The notes under the pieces were generated by a model. The model made no database searches, was not told the origin of the DNA, and saw only the letters and a list, made by a program, of their open reading frames with translations. Positions 56,932 to 64,000 of a DNA stretch of 64,000 nucleotides are shown piece by piece. Source of the DNA: Stutzerimonas stutzeri TS44 (lineage in GTDB: Bacteria > Pseudomonadota > Gammaproteobacteria > Pseudomonadales > Pseudomonadaceae); contig AJXE01000016.1 in assembly GCA_000263395.1 (NCBI GenBank), forward strand, positions 42,698-106,697. Direction: 5' to 3'. The first letter of the stretch is position 1. Each line of letters opens with the position of its first letter. Position numbers and translations under genes: made by a program.

Positions 56932-57557
56932 CAGGTGACGGCATTGCGCCTGGCGATCTCGATCAGATCGACCAGCGTTGCAACCTGCAGCTTCTCCATG
57001 ATGCGGGTCTTGTAGCAGCTGATCGTCTTGTTGCTGAGCGCCAGGTCATCGCCGATCTGTTTGTTGCTGCGTCCCTGAGCCAACTGGCGCAGCACCGTGA
57101 TTTCGCGATCCGACAGCTTGTTGAGCAGTTCCGCTTCGCAGGCTTGACTGCCCGCCTGGCTCACCGAAGCAGCGCTGAGGCTGGGAAAGTAATCGTAGCC
57201 GGACCTGATGGCCTGGACCGCATTGGTCAGCTCGCTCATGTCTCCACTCTTGCACACATACCCGGCCGCCCCCGCCTGCCGGCAACGCGTGGAAAAAAGG
57301 CTCGCCGGCTGGGAACTGAGCACCAGAACCTTCAGCGAGTCACTCAGCAGTCGCAAACGCATGATGACCGACAGGCCATCGAGCTTCGGAATGCCGATAT
57401 CGACTATCACCAGGTCCGGATGGTGCACCTTGGCATGCTGAATCGCATCGATTCCGTTATCGGCCTCCGCCACCACTCGATACCCATCGCGCTCGAGCAG
57501 CATGCGGACCGCCAGACAAATGAACGGGTGATCATCGACAATCAGAACTGTTCTCAT
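56931..57557 (-). CDS. NarL/LuxR family response regulator
   Basis: A 208-residue regulator. The receiver has D8-D9 and phospho-acceptor D53 in VIVDIGIPKLDG, and the C-terminal helix-turn-helix is LSDREITVLRQLAQGRSNKQIGDDLALSNKTISCYKTRI. It resembles EvgA, RocA and SadR-type regulators that receive phosphate from hybrid kinases through an Hpt domain. It is the upstream gene of the coupled pair with REC-Hpt. Confidence 0.92.
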   Translation of the reverse strand: MRTVLIVDDHPFICLAVRMLLERDGYRVVAEADNGIDAIQHAKVHHPDLVIVDIGIPKLDGLSVIMRLRLLSDSLKVLVLSSQPASLFSTRCRQAGAAGYVCKSGDMSELTNAVQAIRSGYDYFPSLSAASVSQAGSQACEAELLNKLSDREITVLRQLAQGRSNKQIGDDLALSNKTISCYKTRIMEKLQVATLVDLIEIARRNAVT

Positions 57558-58048
57558 AAACGCACCAAGCAGGCCGATAACACTATGGCGAGGTTATCAG
57601 TCACAAATTTCAACCACATCCTGTGACGAAGTTGGCAATTTAATCATTACAACTTAATCCAATCGCCACTACCAGTTCCAGACACATAAAAAGCAACCCG
57701 CGAAGTCGCAATTGGGTTTGTTTCTCAATTGCTTATGCAGTAACGCCAAGATGAGTGCAGTTTTCGAACAGCTCGAAAAATCGTTCGTTATTGAATCAGC
57801 CCCAAGACGTCATTATTCCGCTCGACATGCACGAATGCAGTACACCGGGCGGAATACCTATTTCGATTGACGTGGAAGGAAAAAGGGAGTCGCAGTCGCC
57901 GCAAGGCCCGCGGCCGTGTGAAAGGTCAGCGAGCCCGGGCATGGCAATGAGTGTGGAGTGCGCCGGGCTCAGCGCGGCCGCCTCGACGGACAGAGCCAGC
58001 GCGTCGAAGCCCAGTGGAGTCCTCCTTATGTGCGCGAGGGTCCCTGCG
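57558..58048. other. Intergenic region without a recognisable gene
   Basis: An AT-rich half (to about 57780) probably holds the promoter of the regulator gene and a weak GCAATTG/CAATTGC hairpin near 57708. The GC-rich half contains an AAGGAGG sequence on the minus strand near 58025 but no convincing frame follows. It lies just left of the cobJ remnant and may be part of the same deletion scar. Confidence 0.5.
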
Positions 58049-58378
58049 TCACGGATACCAGCGTGGCGTATACACCCAGTCGCCGCCGCCCGCGCGCGGG
58101 AAGCTGCGGGTGGTCGATGAGCCGACGATCACCAGGGTGCGCATGTCGACCAGCTCTGGGGGCAGCTCGCTGAGGGGCAGGCTGGTCAAGCACTCGGCCG
58201 GGCGGTCGATGTCGCGGCCGAGCAGCACGCGGGTCTCGGGAGCGCGGTGACCCCTGACGATCTCCAGGGCGCGGCCGAGCTGCCGGGGCCGGGCGCGCGA
58301 GATCGGGTTGTAGAAGGCCATCACCAGATCGGCGGCACCGGGACCGAGGCCGACCACGCTGAGCCGCCCGCTGTTCAC
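58049..58378 (-). pseudogene. cobJ: cobJ (precorrin-3B C17-methyltransferase) with large internal deletion
   Basis: The 109-residue product reads GRLSVVGLGPGAADLV, which is the normal CobJ N-terminus, and then directly MAFYNPISRARPRQLGRALE, which in intact CobJ follows an internal ...ADLV. About half of the enzyme is missing, in frame. The C-terminus continues normally (MRTLVIVGSSTTRSFPR, WVYTPRWYP). Intact CobJ is about 240 residues or more. The deletion has the appearance of recombination between two short GCCGATCTGGT-like repeats. It cannot be functional. Confidence 0.85.
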
Positions 58379-58435
58379 CCTCGACCGCGAACCGCTGGAA
58401 CACCCCCACGAAATCCCCCCAACTAGCACTGGACG

Positions 58436-58722
58436 GTGCGCTGCCTCACCGCCCAGCCACCCGCACCGCACGCCGAAATCCTCGGTGCCCGCGGCCCTTT
58501 CGCCCTCGATGACGAACGCGCGCTGCTGGCGCACATCGACTGCGACGTGCTGATCAGCAAAAACAGCGGCAGCCAGGCCGCCGAACACAAACTGCAGGCA
58601 GCCCGTGAACGAAGGATTCCAGTGTTAGTGCTGAAACGGCCGGAGTTGCGGGGGTGGAGCGGGAGTTTGCCAGCAGCGAAGCATTGCTGGTGGGGTTGGC
58701 CGAGGGAGGCTGGCTGGCGTAG
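58436..58722 (+). pseudogene. cobK: cobK (precorrin-6A reductase) C-terminal remnant, frameshifted
   Basis: The plus strand encodes AEILGARGPFALDDERALL and DVLISKNSGSQAAEHKLQAA, the conserved C-terminal CobK blocks. At a G-run near 58650-58654 the frame breaks; one frame over, VEREFASSEALLVGLAEGGWLA restores the expected end, with the stop at 58720-58722. The N-terminal half is absent. It is transcribed away from the cobJ remnant, as if everything between them was deleted. Confidence 0.8.
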
Positions 58723-59054
58723 CCGGCTCGCCTCGCCGCGTAGGGTGGAAAACGACCGCAGGTCTTTTCCACTGAGTTCTGCGAGGGGGAAAGACGGGGA
58801 GAAAACGACCTAGGCTATGTAAAAACAGCGAAGCGCTGTCCTCCTGAAAGGCACGCTCGGTGAGTCCGCAATCGGCAGAGATCGGCCAAGAACTGCCAGT
58901 CATGGAAGGCCACTTTCCACCCTTAGCTACCGGTGGAAAAAACCTATCACATAAATAGATCCGTCCCCCCGTCCCTTTTTCCTCCCAGCGCTGCTCATAA
59001 CCGGCGCCGTCAAGCGACGTGTAACGGTGTCCGTGTTGATGGACTTGTTGGGCA
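58723..59054. repeat. Repeat-rich scar region
   Basis: GTGGAAAA at 58745 and TTTTCCAC at 58765 form a palindromic hairpin of a type common between genes in this group. A second stretch near 58855-58920 (ending in AACTGCCAGTCATGGAAGG) resembles a family of intergenic repeats seen in pseudomonads. No gene is visible. Confidence 0.45.
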
Positions 59055-59537
59055 TTACGGCAGTAGCGAGATATTACTGCCATATCTATCTTCAAGCATC
59101 CAATGTCGTTGGTAAGTTCTTGACCTGTTGTTGATATTCCCGGGCAGGTGGTCCTGTACCCATTCGCTGTTGGGAAATGGGACTTCCTTAACAGCTCCAG
59201 TTGTGTCGTTAACGTATCGGTCGCGATCGACGTACTGCTGAACATGCGTCTCATCACTGAAGAACCGTGCCCTCGTATCCGGATACTTTGCATAAAATTC
59301 TTTAGCCATTTTTATGAGCGTTCCCTGCCTGACACCAGGTGGGACAATAACTACGAAGAACTGCCACTCCTCTGACGGAAAAAGGGAATGCCGAATGGTG
59401 TAGCTGCCCCACACCTCCGTGTTGACTCCACTCAATAGAAGTGGACCTTTATTGGGCTGCGATGCCGCTATGGACGATGGCCCGTAAGAAAGCATGAACA
59501 GGAAGCATGAAACGAGCAACAGTCGCGCAATATTCAT
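59055..59537 (-). CDS. Low-GC secreted hypothetical protein
   Basis: A 160-residue protein with a signal peptide (LLLVSCFLFMLSYGPSSIAA). The mature part contains no motif I recognise; it has a beta-rich N-terminal half and a charged C-terminus. The gene is well below the GC of its neighbours and lies next to repeats and the cob scar, signs of recent acquisition. AAGGA precedes the ATG at 59537. Function unknown. Confidence 0.65.
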   Translation of the reverse strand: MNIARLLLVSCFLFMLSYGPSSIAASQPNKGPLLLSGVNTEVWGSYTIRHSLFPSEEWQFFVVIVPPGVRQGTLIKMAKEFYAKYPDTRARFFSDETHVQQYVDRDRYVNDTTGAVKEVPFPNSEWVQDHLPGNINNRSRTYQRHWMLEDRYGSNISLLP

Positions 59538-59928
59538 AGCCAATCCTTCGTAAGTAGCCTGCAATTCCGAATTGCCATTAGGCGACATGCCATGTTGCGT
59601 TTTTCTGTCGCTATGGCGTGTCGTATAACGTTCCTTGTCATCCTGTAATCCTTGTTCTGCCTGAAAATGGCCCTGCGAGCACGACACTACTCAAGAAGAA
59701 ACACGACATGGATGGCAAGCCCAGGCTGCTCTACCAGTTTAGACGCCAGACCAAAAGGTGCTATTCATTTGCCAGCATTCTGCCCAGCAGCCGTTTCTGG
59801 CCGACAGCAGTCATGTTGACCGTTCCCGCGCTCTGCGTGGGAGCGCAGTAAGTGATGCTCTGCGTCACAGAAGCGGACGCCGAGCATCCAGTGAGGACCT
59901 ACCACACAGAGCGCGGGGGCTATCACGC
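59538..59928. other. Intergenic region containing a MITE-like element
   Basis: No gene is supported here; several short open frames lack coding character. It holds the inverted-repeat element at 59825-59917 just before the TetR stop codon. Confidence 0.6.
59825..59917. mobile_element. MITE-like or palindromic repeat element with 16-bp terminal inverted repeats
   Basis: CCCGCGCTCTGCGTGG and the inverse of CCACACAGAGCGCGGG match at 15 of 16 positions, flanking a 61-base core with further internal GCTCTGCGTCAC-like motifs. The element resembles a repeat family found many times in pseudomonad genomes. No transposase is present. Confidence 0.5.
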
Positions 59929-60504
59929 TCACCTCTCAGCGCTCTCCCCCACCCCACCACCCTGCGCGCCGGTCAGCACCACCATCCTCCGCGCCGAATC
60001 GATCATCTCCTGCGAAACACCCCCAACCTGACAGGTGACGATCAACCCCTCGCCAATCAGGAACAGCTGTCGGGCAGCCGCCGTCGGCTGACGGAATCCG
60101 GCGCGCGCACAGACCTCCTGCAGATAGGCGAGCACCTGTTCCTTATGCTGTCTGGCCAGTACATGCGGCGGCTCGTCTGGCCCGGCGTACTCGGCCGTAG
60201 CGTTTATGAAGGCGCAGCCGTGGAAGTCCGGCTCGTGCGCCCAAGAGGCGATGAAGTCGATATAGGCCTGTGGCCGCTGCGCGTCGGGGACCGGCTCCAT
60301 CGCCGCTTTCATCTTCGCCATGAACTCCGCATCGCGCAGGCGCAGGGCCGCTTCGACCAGATGCTCCTTGCTGGGGAAATGCCGGTAGAGGGTCTTCTTG
60401 GTGACGCCGGCCACCTGGCTTAGCTGCTCCACCCCGGAGGCGTGGAAGCCCTGGCGATAGAACAGACGCAGCGCCGCCTCGGTGATGCTGTCGGATGTAC
60501 TCAT
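59929..60504 (-). CDS. TetR/AcrR family transcriptional regulator
   Basis: A 191-residue repressor. The N-terminal HTH (GVEQLSQVAGVTKKTLYRHFPSKEHLV) is typical of TetR, and the C-terminal domain contains a ligand cavity. GAGGG precedes the ATG at 60504. Two palindromic operators lie between it and the divergent HPP gene, so it probably represses both. Confidence 0.9.
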   Translation of the reverse strand: MSTSDSITEAALRLFYRQGFHASGVEQLSQVAGVTKKTLYRHFPSKEHLVEAALRLRDAEFMAKMKAAMEPVPDAQRPQAYIDFIASWAHEPDFHGCAFINATAEYAGPDEPPHVLARQHKEQVLAYLQEVCARAGFRQPTAAARQLFLIGEGLIVTCQVGGVSQEMIDSARRMVVLTGAQGGGVGESAER

Positions 60505-60535
60505 GTCTGGGCCCTCGCGGTGTTTCGGTAATTGT

Positions 60536-60549
60536 ATACCGATCGGTTG
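60536..60549. promoter_or_regulatory. TetR-type operator 1
   Basis: ATACCGATCGGTTG contains the ACCGATCGGT core of operator 2 with one arm diverged. It lies 32 bases before the TetR start. Confidence 0.6.
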
Positions 60550-60559
60550 ACTTGCGGAT

Positions 60560-60573
60560 ATACCGATCGGTAT
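60560..60573. promoter_or_regulatory. TetR-type operator 2
   Basis: ATACCGATCGGTAT is a perfect 14-base palindrome, a form widely used by TetR-family repressors. It sits 24 bases from operator 1 and about 37 bases before the HPP gene start. Confidence 0.75.
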
Positions 60574-60609
60574 CTTCGCGCTCACCTCAAGCCATCCAGA
60601 GTTCCCGCT

Positions 60610-61110
60610 ATGCCCATCGACAGCCTGCTCAAGTCGAACGCCCCGCCGGCCCCTTCACTGCGGTTCACCCTGATGTCGTTCGCCGGCACGGTCATCGTCA
60701 TCGCCCTCACCGGCTGGCTCAGCCTGGCCTCCAGCACGCCCTGGCTTACGGCCTCGTTCGGCGCCAGCTGCGTGCTGGCCTTCGGGCTGCCCGACTCGCC
60801 GCTGGCCCAGCCGCGCAATATCGTCGGCGGTCATCTGCTGTCCGCACTGATCGGTCTACTGGTACTGCACACCCTCGGCAATTCGTGGTGGTCGTGCGCA
60901 TTGGCCGTGGGTCTGGCGCTGGCCGCCATGCAACAGACCCGCACCCTGCACGCCCCGGCAGGCGCCAATCCTCTGGTGGTGATCGCCTCAGGGGCGTCGT
61001 TCGGTTTCCTGCTCACCCCGGTGCTGGCCGGCTCGCTGGTGGTGGTCGCGGTCGCCTGGTGCGTGAACAACGCACGCAGTCGCAGCAGCTATCCGAAGTA
61101 CTGGCTGTAG
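60610..61110 (+). CDS. HPP family membrane protein
   Basis: A 166-residue protein with about four hydrophobic helices and the HPP motif region (TRTLHAPAGANPLVVI), where the HAPAGANP signature stands in for HPPAGA. Some members transport nitrite. It is divergent from and probably controlled by the TetR repressor. The ribosome site is weak. Confidence 0.85.
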   Translation: MPIDSLLKSNAPPAPSLRFTLMSFAGTVIVIALTGWLSLASSTPWLTASFGASCVLAFGLPDSPLAQPRNIVGGHLLSALIGLLVLHTLGNSWWSCALAVGLALAAMQQTRTLHAPAGANPLVVIASGASFGFLLTPVLAGSLVVVAVAWCVNNARSRSSYPKYWL

Positions 61111-61149
61111 GTGAGCTGCTGGCAGGGCTGCGAGAGGGTCAAGTGGCTT

Positions 61150-61767
61150 TTACTGCCCAGACCTCGGCATACCGACCCACGCCTGCACGCTCGGGCGTTG
61201 CCATTGCGTGCGGGCAAACCGGGCCAGGCGTTCCGGCACGGCGTCGCCGGCCAGCACGAGACGGTTGAGCATCAGGGCCAGATCGGTATCGGCAATGGAC
61301 CATTGCCCGAACAGTGCCAGACTGTCTGCCGACAGCCATTGCTCGGCCGCCGCGAAGAGTTTGGCGGCAGCGGCCTGCCCGGCACTCGTCAGCGGTGGCG
61401 GCGAATGCCTGAGAAACACCACGTCCGTGCCGCGCTCCTCACGGATCGGCATCAGGTCGCTGCGCAGCCAGGCCTGGATTTCACGCGCCTTGGCCCTGGA
61501 ACGCGGGGCCGCAGGATAGATCGCCGCACCGGGGTACACCTCCTCCAGGTACTCGCAGATCGCCGAAGATTCCGAGAGATGGAAGCCGTCGTCGCTGAGC
61601 GTGGGTATGCGTCGGGTGGCTGACACCTGGCCATACGCAGACTGCAGATGTTCGGCGCCTTGCAGGTCGACCGGAACGACGGTGAATGGCAGCGATTTTT
61701 CTCGCAGCGCGACAAACGCGGACAACGCATAGGGAGACAGATAGTTCGAGTCGACGAAGAGCTTCAT
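61150..61767 (-). CDS. yfcF: Glutathione S-transferase (YfcF-like)
   Basis: A 205-residue GST. The N-terminal thioredoxin fold has NYLSPYALSAFVAL and ESSAICEYLEEVYP, the GSH-binding ESxAI motif. The C-terminal half is the all-helical domain. The match to YfcF, a GST with peroxide-related activity, is close in layout. It stands alone. Confidence 0.82.
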   Translation of the reverse strand: MKLFVDSNYLSPYALSAFVALREKSLPFTVVPVDLQGAEHLQSAYGQVSATRRIPTLSDDGFHLSESSAICEYLEEVYPGAAIYPAAPRSRAKAREIQAWLRSDLMPIREERGTDVVFLRHSPPPLTSAGQAAAAKLFAAAEQWLSADSLALFGQWSIADTDLALMLNRLVLAGDAVPERLARFARTQWQRPSVQAWVGMPRSGQ

Positions 61768-61868
61768 GACGCACACCCCCGATCAGCCAGCTGCAGATGC
61801 AGAGCAGGCGCTGTATAGCACATGCACCACACGGGCGTGCCGGATCTACGCCCTTGCGCATGAACGCT

Positions 61869-61890
61869 GTGGGAGCGAATTCATTCGCGA
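61869..61890. repeat. REP element
   Basis: GTGGGAGCGAATTCATTCGCGA matches the Pseudomonas REP consensus, with CGAATTCATTCG forming the hairpin. A degenerate second half may follow near 61920. Confidence 0.65.
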
Positions 61891-62006
61891 CCCAGCACCG
61901 GGCGTCTAGGTCGACGGCGCTACACGGCATCGCGATGCTTTTGCTGAAGGTCCACGGCTACTCGGGTGAAACCCCCTTATGCGCCTTCGCTCAGAACCAG
62001 GCCCAG

Positions 62007-63095
62007 CTAGTGCTGCCGGGTGTCGACCAGGTCGCTGTGCTGGCGCCACTGGCGGGGGCTTACGCCGAACCAGCGACGGAACGCACGGGAAAAGGCACTG
62101 GTTTCGGAATAGCCCAGCAAGGGTGCCAGCTCCGAAATGGGCAGCTGCTGCTGGCGCATGTAGTAGGTCGCCAGCTCCTGGCGCTGCTTGTCCACCAGCG
62201 CGGAGAAGCTCAGCCCCTGCTCGCGCAAGCGGCGCTGTAGCGACCAGCTGCTCATGCCCATCTGCTCGGCGATATCCTCCAGCCCCGGCTCGCCCAGCAC
62301 CAGGCGCTGGCGAATCTGGGCGCGCGCATCATCGACGACGTCCGGCTCTTCGCCGCCCGCCAGGCTGAGCTGGCGCAGGGAATCCTGCATGACCATCAGC
62401 AGGATCGGGTCGCTGCCAGGCATGGGACGGTTCAGGCCGACCTTGGGGATCAGCAGCGAGTTGTACGGTTGCTCGAAGTACACCGGCGCATCGAACACCT
62501 TGCTGTGCTCGTGCCAATCCGCCGGACGCGGATGTTCGAAGTGCACCGCGCGTGGCGCCCACTGGTTGCCGAGTACGTGACGGATCAGATTGCGGGCCAT
62601 GCCCAGGGTCAGCTCGGCGTCCTGCCGCCGGCAGAGGATGGCGCCGTGACGGACCTGATAGTCGAAGCGATAGCACTCCCCGTCATCGACCAGGCGGATC
62701 AGGCTGTTGCGCTGATGCAGCGGGAAGGCGCGGGCGAAGTTGATCAGCGCCTGCTCGACCGTGGCCGAACACAGGCCGATATAGCCCAGCAACCCCAGCG
62801 CCTGTGGCTTGAATTGCTGGCCATAGTACAGACCGAAGTTGTCGCAGCCCGATTGCCGCGCTGCTTCCTCCAGCACCTGGCAGTAGTTCGGCAGCGCGAG
62901 GCTCAGGGTCGGATGCTGCAGCAATTGCGCATCGATGCCCGACACACCGAGCACCCGCTCGGCATCCCCGCCCTGCCGCTCGATGAAGCTGCACAGGCCG
63001 CTGGCGGCTGCGGCCAGCACGCCGGTATGTCTTTGCCCGCTGGTGACAAGCGCCAGGCCGGCCGACGCGTCCGTCTGCTCGAATAAGGAACTCAT
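62007..63095 (-). CDS. AraC family transcriptional regulator
   Basis: A 362-residue AraC-type regulator with an arabinose-binding-like N-terminal domain (PF12625 type) and a C-terminal double HTH (EDIAEQMGMSSWSLQRRLREQG and SELAPLLGYSETSAFSRAFRRWFG). GGAGA precedes the ATG at 63095. It is divergent from the aldehyde dehydrogenase gene and is a good candidate for its activator, probably responding to an alcohol or aldehyde. Confidence 0.9.
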   Translation of the reverse strand: MSSLFEQTDASAGLALVTSGQRHTGVLAAAASGLCSFIERQGGDAERVLGVSGIDAQLLQHPTLSLALPNYCQVLEEAARQSGCDNFGLYYGQQFKPQALGLLGYIGLCSATVEQALINFARAFPLHQRNSLIRLVDDGECYRFDYQVRHGAILCRRQDAELTLGMARNLIRHVLGNQWAPRAVHFEHPRPADWHEHSKVFDAPVYFEQPYNSLLIPKVGLNRPMPGSDPILLMVMQDSLRQLSLAGGEEPDVVDDARAQIRQRLVLGEPGLEDIAEQMGMSSWSLQRRLREQGLSFSALVDKQRQELATYYMRQQQLPISELAPLLGYSETSAFSRAFRRWFGVSPRQWRQHSDLVDTRQH

Positions 63096-63115
63096 CGAAA
63101 TCTCCACACCGTAAC

Positions 63116-63125
63116 GTTGCGCAAC
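63116..63125. promoter_or_regulatory. Short inverted repeat in the AraC-exaC intergenic region
   Basis: GTTGCGCAAC is a perfect 10-base palindrome 20 bases upstream of the AraC start. It may be an operator, but short palindromes occur by chance. Confidence 0.3.
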
Positions 63126-63390
63126 ATGCGGCAAGCAACCGGGCGCACCAAGGCGCTCGTGCTCATGAGAAGCACAGATTCCCGCTCCGCAGCATCACGT
63201 CAAAACACGCAGCAAAACAAAGCACCCGTCTGAGACCTGCGACATTTCGTCACGAAGTTGACTGTAGATGACAGCAGAGCTCTGTTCGGGTCAAGTCGCA
63301 CGCATGAAACTGACTCAAGATCAATATGAGCCGTGCTGAGATTCAGCCAGTGCATCACTTATTACAAGAGTTATCCATCGGAGGATTCCC

Positions 63391-64000
63391 ATGATCTACG
63401 CCCAACCCGGCACTCCAGGCGCCGTCATTTCCTTCAAGCCGCGCTACGGCAACTACATCGGTGGCGAGTTCGTGCCGTCGGTCAAGGGCGAGTATTTCGT
63501 CAACACCTCGCCGGTGAACGGTGAAGTCATCGCCGAGTTTCCGCGTTCGGGTGCCGAAGACGTGGAGAAGGCGCTGGACGCCGCCCACGCCGCCGCTGAC
63601 GCCTGGGGCAAGACCTCGGTGCAGGACCGCGCACTGGTCCTGCTGAAGATCGCCGACCGCATCGAAGCCAACCTGGAAAAGCTCGCCGTCGCCGAAACCT
63701 GGGACAACGGCAAGGCCGTGCGCGAAACCCTGAACGCCGACGTGCCGCTGGCTGCCGACCACTTCCGCTACTTCGCCGGGTGCATCCGCGCGCAGGAAGG
63801 CAGCGCCGCCGAGATCAACGAACACACCGCCGCCTACCACTTCCACGAGCCGCTGGGTGTGGTCGGGCAGATCATCCCGTGGAACTTCCCGCTGCTGATG
63901 GCCGCCTGGAAACTCGCGCCGGCGCTGGCTGCCGGTAACTGCATCGTGCTCAAGCCGGCCGAGCAGACGCCGCTGTCGATCATGGTGTTCGCCGAGGTGG
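63391..64000 (+). CDS. exaC: NAD-dependent aldehyde dehydrogenase ExaC, N-terminal part (partial)
   Basis: The first 203 residues of an aldehyde dehydrogenase, running off the right edge. [20 protein letters not shown] and [10 protein letters not shown] are the conserved ALDH blocks. ExaC oxidises acetaldehyde in the PQQ-dependent ethanol pathway, and the N-terminus ([11 protein letters not shown]...[10 protein letters not shown]) resembles that group. GGAGG precedes the ATG. The catalytic Cys lies outside the window. Confidence 0.9.
   Translation, partial: MIYAQPGTPGAVISFKPRYGNYIGGEFVPSVKGEYFVNTSPVNGEVIAEFPRSGAEDVEKALDAAHAAADAWGKTSVQDRALVLLKIADRIEANLEKLAVAETWDNGKAVRETLNADVPLAADHFRYFAGCIRAQEGSAAEINEHTAAYHFHEPLGVVGQIIPWNFPLLMAAWKLAPALAAGNCIVLKPAEQTPLSIMVFAEV

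Noticed and set aside
57755..58120. A 121-residue plus-strand open frame
   Set aside because: It overlaps the cobJ remnant, changes composition midway and has no recognisable domain.
59618..59851. A short plus-strand frame between the orphan gene and TetR
   Set aside because: No coding character; it runs into the inverted-repeat element.
1..64000. CRISPR arrays, tRNA or rRNA genes, intact insertion sequences, prophage
   Set aside because: I found no direct-repeat arrays, tRNA cloverleaf sequences, transposases, integrases or phage structural genes.

Overview
The window is GC-rich, densely coded bacterial chromosome, most consistent with Pseudomonas in the broad sense and probably a Stutzerimonas (P. 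stutzeri-group) relative. Supporting signs are the tamAB, galU, xthA, hemN and zapE genes, a PQQ alcohol dehydrogenase with an ExaC-type aldehyde dehydrogenase, an orphan FleN-like ATPase, and a Pseudomonas-type REP near 61.87 kb. Species assignment is inference. I saw no tRNA, rRNA, CRISPR array, intact insertion sequence or prophage.

Layout. 0-5 kb: 3' end of glgX, a secreted M23 peptidase, a LysR/LigB-dioxygenase locus whose SDR gene is collapsed by an internal deletion, and an MFS transporter. 5-10 kb: relics of two genes, a zinc alcohol dehydrogenase with an appended FPASDP tail, and a coupled ybhP-clsB-ybhN-like lipid operon. 10-17 kb: a PQQ alcohol dehydrogenase with lanthanide-type metal ligands, a divergent ABC binding protein, a homoserine-dehydrogenase-like/SAF protein, Tpx and an AgcS symporter. 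17-24 kb: tamA-tamB, a GNAT and xthA. 24-27 kb: a tandem pair of secreted binding-protein/OmpA fusions. 27-37 kb: acyl-CoA dehydrogenase, LysR regulators, gluconokinase, PpiC, ZapE, TauE, RraB, PCu(A)C, glutathione reductase, a VOC protein and GalU. 37-42 kb: a repeat-containing leader that may be a structured RNA, a chemoreceptor with a CxxCH haem-c motif, hemN and a small secreted protein. 42-50 kb: 1-Cys peroxiredoxin, a MocR regulator divergent from a secreted cupin and two AhpD-like proteins, an MFS exporter, an RBBP9-like hydrolase, a PhoD-like phosphatase and DedA. 50-57.6 kb: a signalling island with a hybrid histidine kinase, HD-GYP response regulator, FleN-like ATPase, REC-Hpt protein and NarL-type regulator. 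57.6-64 kb: a scar where cobalamin genes were lost (cobJ and cobK remnants), repeats, a low-GC secreted orphan, a TetR/HPP pair with two clear operators, a GST, an AraC regulator and the start of exaC.

How the genes fit together. The PQQ dehydrogenase and ExaC are consecutive steps of alcohol oxidation although about 52 kb apart here. The 50-57.6 kb genes carry the parts of one phosphorelay with a c-di-GMP output. The peroxiredoxin and the RBBP9-like hydrolase share a long AT-rich near-palindrome at similar distances upstream, which suggests common control. Several loci carry gene erosion by internal deletion (SDR, cobJ) or frameshift (retropepsin-like protein, cobK).
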